DNA of 64,000 nt from Labia minor (lineage: Eukaryota; Arthropoda; Insecta; Dermaptera; Spongiphoridae): contig OY720345.1 of assembly GCA_963082975.1 (NCBI GenBank), forward strand, positions 33,426,611-33,490,610, in the 5' to 3' direction. Position numbers and translations under genes: made by a program. Positions within the stretch are counted from its first letter, which is position 1, and the number at the start of each line of letters is the position of its first letter. Below are positions 35,304 to 47,639 of the stretch, piece after piece. Under the pieces are notes generated by a model, which was given only the letters and a program-made list of their open reading frames with translations, searched no databases and was not told the origin of the DNA.

Positions 35304-37284
35304 ACTGCTGAGCCCGTACTCAGAAGCGTGTGTGATTTTTACCCACTAAAACCACCTCCCTTTGACGCCTCTTCCCCTCCTGCGGTACCACAATGACGTA
35401 TAACTTCGCAGGAGGGTGTCTTCAGCTATAGGTAGCTCCTGTTCAGGTGTTTGCTAAGCTTTTTACCTTATAATCACAATAATTCCAATAAACATTTTTA
35501 TAATAAAACAATGAAGTAAATGAATAAAAAATATTTAAAAAATGAATTTAAGTTTAAACGATCTAAGTTTTTCTAAAATGTGATTTATTAATCCTTTAAT
35601 TCATCAATACTTCATAAGTTCAACTATTATTTTTTCATTATTACTTCTAGCATAATTAAATTTAAAATTTTTTAAAATTTCTAAATATATTGTAATATAT
35701 AAGCATAAAAATACCCTTTAAAACGGAAATATAGTTAAAATACTATAAATAAACATTTATAACAAACATTGGCATCCTCACGCCCAACACCTCAATAAAT
35801 TTCATGAAATGTTTCTTACAATTTTAATAGAACAAAAGACTTAAAAAGTCTCACAGTGTAGAGAAAATGGTGGTCATCATTTAAGTGACATAATTTTTGC
35901 TACATAAGTTATTTTTGTGCTTTTTGATTATGAATGTTAAATTTCCAATTCTCCTCTTTACAATAAAAAAAAAAAATAATTAAAATATCTTAACAACTTT
36001 TTTATTTATCTCATTTCAAAAACCGTCAGGTTTGACTGCCGGACCCTGTATTAACAATAACAGTTAAGTGGTCGACCCTTAATAAATTGTAATTGCTAAT
36101 TAAAAACAAAATTTGATTTAATTTATATTATTAAATACATAGCTTTATTTAATATAGTTAATTATTCTATTTATAATTTCTCACGATATCAAATATAATT
36201 ATATTCAATTTTTTATTATTAAATATTAATTGTATCTTAATTTAATATTTGATTTTTTATTCTGAAGGAATTCAAATTTACTTCTTCCTTTATCAACAGT
36301 AGTTGGATTCATCCCACTTTTTAAATTCATTAATACCAGAGTGCTACCAATTTAAATTAAACATCAAATTTATTAATTTTAAAACCCATTTTTTTCATAA
36401 TCCAATATACGACAATATTTTTAACAGATCTTGTTTATAGATTTTCACTTAAATTAGCTGATTTATATTTTTATCGTTGAATTAATTTAATTTAATTTAT
36501 TTTTAACTTAATTTTGAATTTCTTTCGTTATCGATATAGATTTAATTTTATATTCAAAAATCATTTAAACTTGTTCAAAAATATATAATTGCTCTTATTT
36601 CTTTTAATTAAAAATAGAGATAAATTTATTTACACACATTAATTAAACATTATAATATATACCTAAGTTAAAATTAATTATCAAATTAATATAAAATTCA
36701 GATATCATTCCAAAAAAAAAACATTTCATTTATGTATATGAAAATACAATTATTAAACTATTGAATTTGAATAAAAAATAAATAGCAGATCAAGTTATAT
36801 TAATTTTTAACAATAATCTAATTATTTATATCTAATTTAGTAGTGTTTGTCCCAAAAAGTAAGATAATAGAAAATAATCAACATATCCCGTAATGATATT
36901 AATTATCATTTTCGACGTTTGGTTCATGTGATATTTTATATACACATAATTAATTAATTTACATATTATAATACATATAATGAAATATCAATAAAAATGT
37001 GAAGTAAAATTTAATACCTAATCATTAATATTTCTATAAACATGAGTAAACTATTGTCATAATTATCTCACACCAATTTAAGCAAATCAATTTTTAAAGA
37101 TCAAAGGGAGGATACACTATTCATCTTGAAATTTTCGTATAAAGAAATCTATTTTATTTAAACTTTTAATTAAATTTCCAAAAAAAGGAAATAAAAAAAT
37201 AATCCAAAAATCTTAATGTACCCAATGAATTTAGCTAAATGCTAAAATATACAAGCACATTGTAAATAGATTGGACTTTTATAT
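35304..37284. other. AT-rich DNA absent from copy A, nothing recognised
   Basis: Part of the 2.7 kb that separates two blocks contiguous in copy A. No inverted ends, Helitron signature or coding region found. Confidence 0.4.
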
Positions 37285-37672
37285 TTTAAAATAAAGTACA
37301 AACCATTATTTTTTAAATATATTTTAGTAACGATGATAATTATGATTGCTACCTGCACCTTCTTCAAAATCTTTTCGAGAAATTGGAATTTTATTAAAAA
37401 AATTATTTAAGATATGTTTTTGGAATGTTTTTCATTGTAAATCACAAAAGACATAGAGATTAAAAAACTTGCTATATTATTTCAACAACAACAGTGCATA
37501 TCCACTGTGAGAGTGGATATCTATCTACCTGAGTACTTGCGGGTGATTATCATCAACCAATAAATTTTGGATTTAATCCAAAAACATGGTCTTATTCCCA
37601 ATACGAGGATAAAGAAATTTCACAAACAGATATGTTTTATGATACTGAAGTTGAAAAATATAAATATAAAAA

Positions 37673-37724
37673 AATATATATATAAATATATACATTAATA
37701 TATATATAAATATATATTTTATAA

Positions 37725-37760
<36 letters not shown>

Positions 37761-37815
37761 CTATATATATTGTCTTTATAAAAAAAATGCGGTGTGCACT
37801 CTGCAAAATCGGGCT

Positions 37816-37843
<28 letters not shown>
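37673..37843. repeat. (TA)n and (GT)n microsatellites
   Basis: TA-rich run about 37673-37765, then (GT)n at 37815-37842. Frames across them are artefacts. Confidence 0.85.
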
Positions 37844-37846
<3 letters not shown>

Positions 37847-37909
37847 ACACTGTTTCAGAAGACTCATATAAGACTGTAAACCAATAAATACCACCTGACT
37901 CATATTGTC

Positions 37910-38250
37910 TTCAAAAAAAGGTCAATGCTTTGTTTAATTTTCTCTCCGTGACTTATATAAAAAAAGGTTACTTCCTCTTTGCCATTTGAGGGGAAGAAAC
38001 CCCTCTTCATTGGCAATACAACTGATTAAAAAGAATTCATCATTAATTTATTACTATAAAAAATTTTTAAATACTTTCAAAATGAAAATCTATGCTGAAA
38101 TCAATATTTATGCTTAAGAATCCGTTGAAAAAAAATTAATCGGAGCAATACAAAAGGAGTTAGTTACTAAAAGTAAGATGATGAAAAATCGATTTCATTT
38201 GTCAAAAGAGCGAACAGACAGAAAGACAGACGCCAAGTGAAGTTTTACAT
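37910..38250 (+). repeat. third, truncated copy of the carbonic anhydrase intron-1 block
   Basis: Diverged relative of 3310-3770 and 27240-27690 (TTTGAGGGGAAGAAACC, ATCGGAGCAATACAAAAGGA, AGAGCGAACAGACAG). An internal piece of about 100 bp is missing. Confidence 0.65.
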
Positions 38251-38259
38251 TAAGAAGTC

Positions 38260-39090
38260 TGTTTTGAAAACTATCATAAGTAAAATTTAGACTAGATCTA
38301 GTTTTTAAGTAGGCACTGAATGAAATATTATTTATTTGTTAATATATAAGAAATTTGTGATATTATATCGTACAGGTCCTGAAAAGGACTGGAAAAAAGA
38401 CCTAGAGACTGGTAGTTTAGAGTCACTAGGCAACAAAAGTACGCATTCCTGGGCTTATATACCTTCGGTGATATCAGTTTGAAAACTTGAATATGAAAAA
38501 TATGAAAAAATGTGATTGATATGTAAATAATTTAATAATTTGATTACCTATAAAGAAATATTGACGAGTATGAAAAATATTTTTATCAATTATATTATTA
38601 TTTTTTGAGGAATTACCAAGAAACAATTATAAATATATTTTGTAAAATTATTTATATATTTACTTCAAGAAATAAATATTAATTACATTTAGTATCTACA
38701 TTTAAAGATAAGACTACATAAAAAAAGCTAATAAATTTGAAATTATTTTTATTCTTGAATATCGCATTTTGTATGTAATATTTATAAAATAGAAATAATA
38801 AACACCATTTAATATTAATGGAAAAATAATACTTCAAAACAAAAAATATGCCTTAAAAACCATTATATCTTATTGTTAGTTACACTTCTGTTTAAGCATA
38901 CAATATTTTATAATCGTAGTTCTATTAATAGTTGAATTTATGAGATATTCTAACATTTATGTTGCCTAAATCATTACTATCATTATAAAATTGAAATAAG
39001 AGATAATTTCAAATATAATCAGAAGTTTAAAATTTAAAAGTTAAAATTATTAGAATTTTAACACAGATCAATAGCGATTCATATGTGATT
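38260..39090. other. AT-rich intergenic, nothing recognised
   Basis: No exon or repeat supported. Confidence 0.35.
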
Positions 39091-39690
39091 ATACAAATTG
39101 GGGAAAAATAAAACGGAATCCAATTAAACAAAAAAATTCAAGTATTAGGTTACGCGGACGACTTACATAAATATAAGAGGAGATTGGGCATTTGCAAATA
39201 AAGATTAATCGATAAAAATTAATCGAGGTAAGAAAAGAGGTGGAGCTTGAAATTAATAGTGCTAAGACAAAATATTTAGTAATAAAGGAACAGTATTAGT
39301 AAGGATGCAATCGAATAGCCCCTGTTATCATGCAGTAAAGTATTAAAATATATAAAATATGGGTGTGAGACCCTGGGAGATTAGGGTAGATTTAGACCAT
39401 TTGAGAATAGGATTCTTCGCAGCATTTATGGGCCAAAGAAAGATGAGGCCACCGGAGAATGGAGAAGACTGCATAACGAGGAATTGCATGACCTCTATGC
39501 ATCTCCAGATATAATTAGAAGACTGTGATGGACTAAAATGGTGAAGGGTATATTTGTGGGTAGACAGTTTGGGAATCGTCCACTTGGAAGACCAAGAACG
39601 TGGTGGGGGACAATGTAGGAAGGGACGTGAGGGAGATGGGAGAGGGTAGGAGTTGGATGGTTATAGCTCAGAATATAGGTAAAAGTATAT
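39090..39690 (+). pseudogene. reverse-transcriptase fragment outside a Helitron
   Basis: Keeps the active-site box GYADDL near 39148-39166, LEINSAKTKYLV-like and FGNRPLGRPRTWW-like segments with frameshifts. No Helitron hairpin follows; it ends near 39690. Confidence 0.6.
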
Positions 39691-39699
39691 AAATAGTTA

Positions 39700-39906
39700 T
39701 TACGACAAAAGAAATAGATTAGTTTCATTTTTTACTTTCCAACCGAAAAAAATCATAACCAAAAACTTATCTTAACTAAATTTTATATATAAGATTCTAT
39801 TGGTTACGACAAAAGAAATAGATTAGTTTCATTTTTTACGTTCCAACCGAAAAAAATCATAACCAAAAACTTATCTTAACTAAATTTTATATAAATAAAA
39901 TTCTAT
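39700..39906 (+). repeat. tandem duplication, 104-bp unit, two copies
   Basis: TTACGACAAAAGAAATAGAT begins at 39700 and again at 39804; the copies are nearly identical, so the duplication is recent. Confidence 0.9.
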
Positions 39907-40092
39907 TGGTGTTATGATCTGGCAACGCTTAGATACATTCATAAAAAGTGTGTTTGGTGGTTGGCATATTTCCAAAATTTAACAAATAGAGAAAATTTTA
40001 TTTTATGAAACGATTTTTAGAGAATTTTATTATACAAATTTCATCTTGTATGAGAGAAAGAGTGAGAGAATATATATATATATATATATATA

Positions 40093-40812
40093 CTAGATGC
40101 TCCGAGCGCCTTCGGCGCTCTCCACACCTAGACGGGGGCTCCGCCCCCTGTACCCCCCGAGTGGTACATAGTATTTGGTTAAGAGTAGTAAAAGGTTTTC
40201 ATCCATTTTGTTTCAATCAGTATATTACATAAAACATTCATTTCTTTTTGTGTTCTTATTTAAAATATATTTTAATTTAATCAGTAAATTAATTATATAT
40301 ATTATTATTGTATATGTTATATCTATCTATCTCTGTGACTCTAAGGAACTCGAAAGTTCTTGGCCGCAGCAACCACATTTCTCCAAGTGTCCCTATCTTG
40401 AGCCCTTGTCCCATCTCTCTTACGTCCCTTCCTACGCGTCCTTGGTCTTCCAAGCGGACGTTTTCCATTCGGTCTCCCCACCGTTTTCCAATCCAATATC
40501 TTTTTCCTCTCCCATTCTAGCCACGTCCCCTGCCTATCGTAGCTTTTTCGCTTTTATAACCCTAACTATTTATGAAGATTCTTTATTAGAAAAGAAGAAA
40601 TATTCAAATATATGGAAAGAATAAATAAAAATGAAGTTAAATATGATCTAAATATTTTATTAAATTAATTAAAATGAGAACTTTTAGAATAAATTATTTA
40701 ATTGAATTAATATTTGAATATTAGAATTTAAAATAAAAAGTGAAATATTATAATAATTTTTAAATTCTGAGCAATGTGCAGACAAAAACCTTTTTTTATA
40801 CATATATATAGA
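40093..40812 (-). mobile_element. Helitron H4, 720 bp, both ends present
   Basis: On the minus strand it starts TCTATATATATGTATAAAAA, shares the GTCTGCACATTGCTCAG head of H3, contains the RT C-terminal fragment (about 40560-40340) and ends GGCGCTCGGAGCATCTAG followed by T. Both hairpins are intact. Confidence 0.8.
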
Positions 40813-41163
40813 TAGACGCTGGGGATGGCCTTATGGGTTTTCCCAAGAAGAGAAAGAGAAAGCTTTTACCACCCCTCCGAGGCCCTAGTAGGGATTAATT
40901 TAATTATTTATTATATTTTAAAGGAATATTTTAATATCATTTTAAATGAATGAATGAATGAAAATTCAAATTTTTTATATAGTTTTTTATATATGTTTAT
41001 TTATGCACAAAAAATTAATTGACATAATTATTAATTTAATAAAATAAAATTTAATAATAAAATTTAATTTAATAAAATAAAATAATTTAATAAAATATTA
41101 AAATAATAATAATAAAAATTAATAAATTTGTAAAAAAATATATAATACTTAAAGAAAAAAATG

Positions 41164-41235
41164 TGCCTTTGAGAGTTTCGAACTCAGAGTGCAAAGTCAT
41201 AAGATGACGCCCTAGCTGACTAAACCAGAAAACAG
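41164..41235 (-). repeat. tRNA-like SINE head
   Basis: On the minus strand TGGTTTAGTCAG (A-box like, 41227-41216) and GTTCGAAAC (B box, 41183-41175). No paired acceptor stem. Confidence 0.45.
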
Positions 41236-41486
41236 TACTGTTTGCAAGTCTCCTATCAGGGTATATATAAGATGTCAAATTTTCGCCACCAGCGCCTCTA
41301 TGATCTAGTATGGTAACTAAACTATTTTTAATTTATTAGCACCCCCTGGACACACCTTACCAATTAGCGGTTTAATAAAAGAAATCTGACATGCCCTGAG
41401 ACCTACTGAATATGCATAAAAAATTTCATAAGAATCGGTCGAGCCGTTTCGGAGGAGTATCATTTCAAAGTTTTGTGACACGAGAA

Positions 41487-41950
41487 TCTATCTATATATA
41501 TATAAGGCAATGTCTGTGTGTCTGTGTGTCTGTCAAATACTCAAAAACTACCCTAAAATCTAAACTAGAAATAAGAAAATAAATTTTAATTAATATAATT
41601 TATAAAAAAAATAAGGTTCATAAACTTAGAATATTAATTATTTAATTAATTAAAATCTACTTAAATAAATGCAAAGAGCCACAAATATATTAGTAAATAT
41701 ATAAATAATAATATGAAATAGTCAATAAATCTTACTTATTATACTAGGAAAATTTGTTGTTGATTAAATTAAAATATATTTTCCAAGAAAACAAATATAT
41801 GTCTTATCTACTTATACTGATTGAAACAAAATGGATGAAAACCTTTTACATACAGACTTTCAACCAAATACCATGTATCACTCGGGGGTACAGGGGGCGG
41901 AGCCCCCGTCTAGATGTGAAGAGCGCCTGGAAGGCGCTCGGAGTAGCTAG
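41487..41950 (+). mobile_element. Helitron H5, about 460 bp
   Basis: 5' TCTATCTATATATATATAAG after AGAA, 3' double hairpin (GGGGGCGGAGCCCCC; GAGCGCC...GGCGCTC) and GGAGTAGCTAG followed by T. No coding cargo. Confidence 0.8.
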
Positions 41951-41995
41951 TTTTATATATAATATATATATATTATATATTGTCAGAATTTAACA

Positions 41996-42316
41996 AATAA
42001 ATCTGGAGTGTCTCCAATCTACTATCTGGCAACTTGAATTTGATAAAATAATATATATTATATTTGAATTAAAATTAAATAAGATTTATTAAACCAGCGC
42101 GTGTTTGGCTCTTTGTTGATGGCACCACGCCACGTGCTGGTTCGTGGTTTGCAGTGTTAAAAAATTAATTCTGGTCTTTCAGCGATTCAACCAAGCTGAA
42201 ATTCTATATATAGCAGTTTTATACCATTTTTAATCATATGAAAAACTATCAAACATATATCTTTATTTTTACGGTCACTTTAGAGGAAAAAAACCAAAAC
42301 GTTGTAGATAATGACT
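41996..42316 (-). mobile_element. HINE-B 3' half
   Basis: TGGAGTGTCTCCA hairpin at the left, AACCAGCGCGTGTTTGGCTC and TTCAGCGATTCAACCAAGC; stops before the microsatellite core. Confidence 0.7.
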
Positions 42317-42842
42317 AATGAGGAATATAATAATTATAATAGGAATAATTTAAATCGAAAAAATCAAGACAACAATTTATTTTTATTAATATTAACTTTG
42401 TTATATTGTCTTGTATCTTTTATACTATTGCAAATGTTAAAATAAGGTAATGATTGTAATAATGTTAAAAATCATTGAGATATTTTATTATAAATGTTAA
42501 TTTCAAAAAAATCATTAATTTATAATTTATATTTTTATATTATTTTTCAGTGTATATGTAATAGAATGAATTGGATAAGTATATTGTTATATGTTACATA
42601 ATAACATTTAACAATTTTTTGCAATTGAAATTCCTCTGAAAAATAAACAGATTAAAATTATTCTTTTAATCAATTGTGCCTAGATACACATTGAACATGA
42701 CTAATGTTAAAAATATAAACCTGGATGGATTGCTGCTAAATAGAAAAACCAATAATACTACTTACTAATTTATAATAATTATTTTAATTATCACAAATAA
42801 TTTTATAATAGCAAATTATTTCCTATTTAATTTTAAACATAT
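42317..42842. other. AT-rich intergenic, nothing recognised
   Basis: No exon or repeat supported. Confidence 0.35.
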
Positions 42843-43129
42843 TTTTACCGACCGACGATAGTAAGGGAGGTATTGTTTTCACACCAAATTTCACCTATGG
42901 ATATTTTTAGGTACATATCTCCACGAATCATGCATTTTCTTAACAGAAAAAAGTATTTTTAGCATGTCTGTCCGTCCGTCCATATAGATGCGTACAGCCT
43001 GAACGGCTCAACGGATTTTGATGAAATTTGGTATATTTACTTAATCAGTGGGATGAATTGATCAACTTTTGGTGCAAATCCGGAAACCGGAAGTGGTAGT
43101 ATTAGCGATCGACGATAGGAAGGGAAGGG
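42843..43129 (+). mobile_element. HINE-A 5' half
   Basis: TTTTACCGACCGACGATAG to CGACGATAGGAAGGGAAGGG; 3' half missing. Confidence 0.75.
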
Positions 43130-43531
43130 AAATATTTTATTTTTTTTTTATTATGGAAATTATTTCATATGAATATAAATATATTGTAATCGAATATATC
43201 TATACTCAATAATATTTGGAAAGAAATAAAATATATAGTTAAGCTTATTTAAAAAATTAACTTAATGTATAATTTTTATTAATTATAAACATGTGGTACA
43301 ACTTATTTTAAATAAATAAATAAAATTAGATCTCCTAAAATTTTTTTTAATTTTGATAGATCAAATATTCTTATTCTTTAGCTGACTTACATTCCCATAC
43401 CATCACTTTGCTTATTCTTATGTGTATTCAAAAAGAGTCCCAGTGTCCCCGCAAAAATTCTCCGGTAGATAAAAATGTCTCGGATTACATAAATAATAAT
43501 ATCATCAGTGAATAAACTCAATATTATTCAA

Positions 43532-43884
43532 TTTTTACCGACCGACGATAGTGAGGGATGTATTGTTTCCACACCAAATTTCACATGTGGAGATTTTTAC
43601 ATATCTCCACGAATCATGCATTTTGTATTGGTTTTATCCTCGGTAAAAATCATCATCATTAGTTTTTTCTTAATTTTAAATTATATGACGTCACACAGCC
43701 CTTCATGACGTCACAGCCAGCTACTACTTATATATTATAAATATAATAAAATTAAAAATATTTATGTTATATGCCTATCTGTTTTTTATTGCATTAATAG
43801 ATACATTTAAATTATTTGAAAGCTTGAAATTAATTGACTTCAAACCGTCGGTCGGTTCGGACCTGGCCACAGGTCAACTTATTT
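43532..43884 (+). mobile_element. HINE-A copy with core deleted
   Basis: Both ends are present, but the sequence jumps from CACGAATCATGCATTTT to GTATTGGTTTTATCC, losing the microsatellite. Confidence 0.8.
43686..43713. promoter_or_regulatory. paired TGACGTCA palindromes upstream of the AANAT-like gene
   Basis: TGACGTCA at 43686-43693 and 43706-43713, 20 bp apart, inside the HINE-A copy ending about 370 bp before the ATG at 44253. The octamer is the consensus CREB/ATF site; whether it acts here is unknown. The same pair sits in most HINE-A copies. Confidence 0.35.
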
Positions 43885-44252
43885 TAATAAATAATTATTT
43901 TTAATTTAATTTAATTAATATTATACATATATATTTATTTATTAATAAATGACTATTTAATATCTATTGTTTTATTATAATAATCAATTTTAATGGAAAT
44001 TAAATTAATTGGATACTATTATATATAATAGTAAGTAAATTTTATTTTTTCCCCATTATTATTTAAATCACTCATTGCTAAAAAAATAGAAGAAATTGTG
44101 TATGTGTATGTATTGGCAATCCGTGTGGAATTAAATAACAAGAACTGATGCGCATGCCCTGCCTTGTGGCTCAATATGAGGCAACTTCGTTCCTATCAAT
44201 GAATAACATTTCAGTTTAGTATTAAAACGTTTATCAATTAAATTTATTTAAA

Positions 44253-47200
44253 ATGTCTCCTTCTGGGTTTAAAATTATTCCTGCCACTATAGAAGACCGT
44301 AAAGAGATTTTTCAATTTCTCTGTAAAGAATTTTTTCAAGATGAACCACTCAATAAAATGTTAACTAATAAATATCCGGACCTACCGTTGATGGAGTTTG
44401 AAGAGGTACCTATATAATTTTATTTGCTTAACACCTTATTGATATTAAACAAAACAAAATATAAATATTTAATTTTAATGATAAAAGGATTTAGTTAATT
44501 TTTTTTTATTCATAATATTAGCAATCCCACGCATTCTATATATAGACAAGGAGAGCAGAATATATATATATATAAGTAAAAATATATCTTATCGTTCAAT
44601 ATATTCCACTAAAAAAAAGTAAATCTTGTAAAAATTATTTTTACTATCAAATAATAAACAAAAAAAATGTAAAGTAAATAATTTTTATTTTTAATTTAGA
44701 GATATTTAGTTAAAAATATTTTCTTTAAAATATTTTATCAACTAAGCCATGTTTTTTTTTGTTATAATAATTATTATAAAAGATAAGATAATAGGTGAGA
44801 GAGAAAATTGTAATAAACTGGTGTGAACACCCACGATACTCTTTTAAATGACAGTTAATAATAGAAAAACAATCTGGAGTGTGTCTCAACTCGACTATCT
44901 CGCAAATATGAATTGGGTTAATTATCACATATATTATATATTTAAATAAATTTGATTAATTATAAATTATAAATTAAAATTAATAAATAATATTTATTAA
45001 ACCAGCGCGTCTTTGGCTCTTTGTTGATGGCACCACGTTACGTGCTGGCGCGTGATTTGCAGTGTTAAAAAATTAATTCCGGTACATTCAGCGATTCAAT
45101 CAAGCTGAAATTCTATATATAGCAGTTTTATACAATTTTTAATCATATGAAAAACTATCAAACATATATCTTTATTTATAGGAAAAAAAATGAAAACGTG
45201 GTAGGTAATGACCCACTTCTGGTTCAGCTACATTTCTCAAAAGTAGATAGTAAACTACGAAGTTTGAATAATGCCAATATACCAAATTTCATGATTCTAG
45301 TTCAAATCGTTTTTGCGTAATCTTGTGTACATACACACATACATATACACACACAGAGAGACATTTTTCTCAACCTTAGTAAAAATGATTCAGGAACCTT
45401 CAAAACGTATAAAAACATCAAAAATCTTGATATCGAAAATTTTCGTGATCACAATACTATCACTGGAGAAATCGTAAAAATTATTCCTTATGGATTGTGA
45501 ATTTTGTTTTAAGATTATTACGAGATTGGCTTGAAATATTAATAAATTCATTTGGGCATTCATAATGAATATCGTCATTTCTCTACTAATGTTATTTTAT
45601 AATCTCACTTCTGTCTCTATTTATACATACAAAATTTCAATCAATATCTTTTTTTACCGACCGAAGATAGTAAGGGAGGTATTGTTTTCACACCAAATTT
45701 CACATGTGGAGATTTTTACATATCTCCACGAATCATGCATTTTCTTAACAGAAAAAAGTATTTTTAGCATGATGTCTGTCCGTCCGTCTGTCCGTCCGTA
45801 TAGATGTGTACAGCCTGAACGGCTCAACCGATTTTGATGAAATTTGGTATATTTACTTAATGCATCAGTGGGATGAATTGATCAACTTTTGGTGCAATTC
45901 CGGAAACCGGAAGTGGTAGTATTAGCGATCGACGATAGGAAGGGAAGGGTTATTTTCACACCAAATTTCACATGAGGAGATTTTTTTACCGACCGACGAT
46001 AGTAAGGGAGGTATTGTTTTCACACCAAATTTCACATGTGGAGATTTTTACATATCTCCACGAATCATGCATTTTCTTAACAGAAAAAAGTATTTTTAGC
46101 ATGATGTCTGTCCGTCCGTCTGTCCGTCCGTCCGTCTGTCCGTCTGTCCGTCTGTCCGTCCGTATAGATGTGTACAGCCCGAACGGCTCAACCGATTTTG
46201 ATGAAATTTGGTATATTTACTTAATGCATCAGTGGGATGAATTGATCAACTTTTGGTGCAATTCCGGAAACCGGAAGTGGTAGTATTAGCGATCGACGAT
46301 AGGAAGGCAAGGGTTATTTTCACACCAAATTTCACATGAGGAGATTTTTTTATATATCACCACGAATCATGTACTTTGTATTGGTTTTATCCTCGGGAAA
46401 ATCATATTTATTAGTTTTTTCTTGATTTAAAATTATATGACGTCATCCAGCCATTCATGACGTCACAGCCTGGTCTTACATATATATTATAAATAAAATA
46501 AAATTAAAAATATTTATGTTATATTCATATCTGTTTTTCATTACATTAATAGATATATTAAAATTATTTGAAATTGTTTCTGTAGCTGGAAATTAATTTT
46601 TCAAACCGTCGGTCGGTTCGGACCTGGCCACAGGTCAACTTATTATATATCACCACGAATCATTGTATTGGTTTTATCCTCGAGAAAAATCATATTTATT
46701 AGTTTTTTCTTGATTTAAAATTATATGACGTCATCCAGCCATTCATGACGTCACAGCCTGGTCTTACATATATATATATTATAAATAAAATAAAATTAAA
46801 AATATTTATGTTATATTCATATCTGTTTTTTATTACATTAATAGATATATCAAAATTATTTGAAATTGTTTTTGTAGCTGGAAATTAATTTTTCAAACCG
46901 TCGGGGTGGGTTCGGGCCTGGCTACAGGTCAACTTATTGTAATTTTGATATAAAACATTTTATATAAGAATTTATTAAAACCCTCCAGTCCCCTATCTCA
47001 ATTCAAAGAACTAACCTATCCTAACATGTTCGACACAGTGAATTCAAAATTATTAATATTGATTCTAGCAATTTACGAACAAAATTATTCAAAATTAATC
47101 AAATAATAAATAAACAAAAGAATGTAAATTAAATAATGTTTATTTTTAATTTAGAGATATTTAAATAAATATTTTTTATTTTTAATTTTCAAATATCATT

Positions 47201-47596
47201 AAACTTATTTAATATAATTTATTGTAAAAGTTGTCAGTGTAATTAATATAATATAATTTAATATTATTAGATCAGATTTATTGAACAATTTATTAGGCAT
47301 AAAATATTCTTTAATTATCTTTCCCAATGAATATCAATTAAAGAAAGAAATTGTTTTGAAAATATCATAAATAATGTGATAACAATTTTCAATATCAATC
47401 AGGCAAAAAAATAATATATACTTACAATGTTTACCAGACTAATAAGATAAATTTTAGGTTAATAAATAAATTTTAGACTACCAAACCGTATTAGTACAAA
47501 GAAAATAAAAACTTGTTACTTCAAAACCCCAGAAATCTTTTAGTATTATTTAAATCATTTTATAAGAATTTATTAGAAGGTTCTTTAAATAAAAGA

Positions 47597-47639
<43 letters not shown>

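Larger units (their letters stand above)
25212..37672. repeat. duplicated segment, copy B
   Basis: Partner of 1-11085 in the same orientation. It lacks the Ginger-like element, the Helitron and the Tc1/mariner element of copy A, and carries the Jockey-type element and a 2.7-kb stretch (about 34545-37284) absent from copy A. Positions 26360-27230 replace the Ginger-like element region with unrelated AT-rich DNA in which I recognise nothing. Confidence 0.85.

Noticed and set aside
37573..37903. Minus-strand frames rich in Ile/Tyr and Thr/His
   Set aside because: Translations of (TA)n and (CA)n microsatellites.
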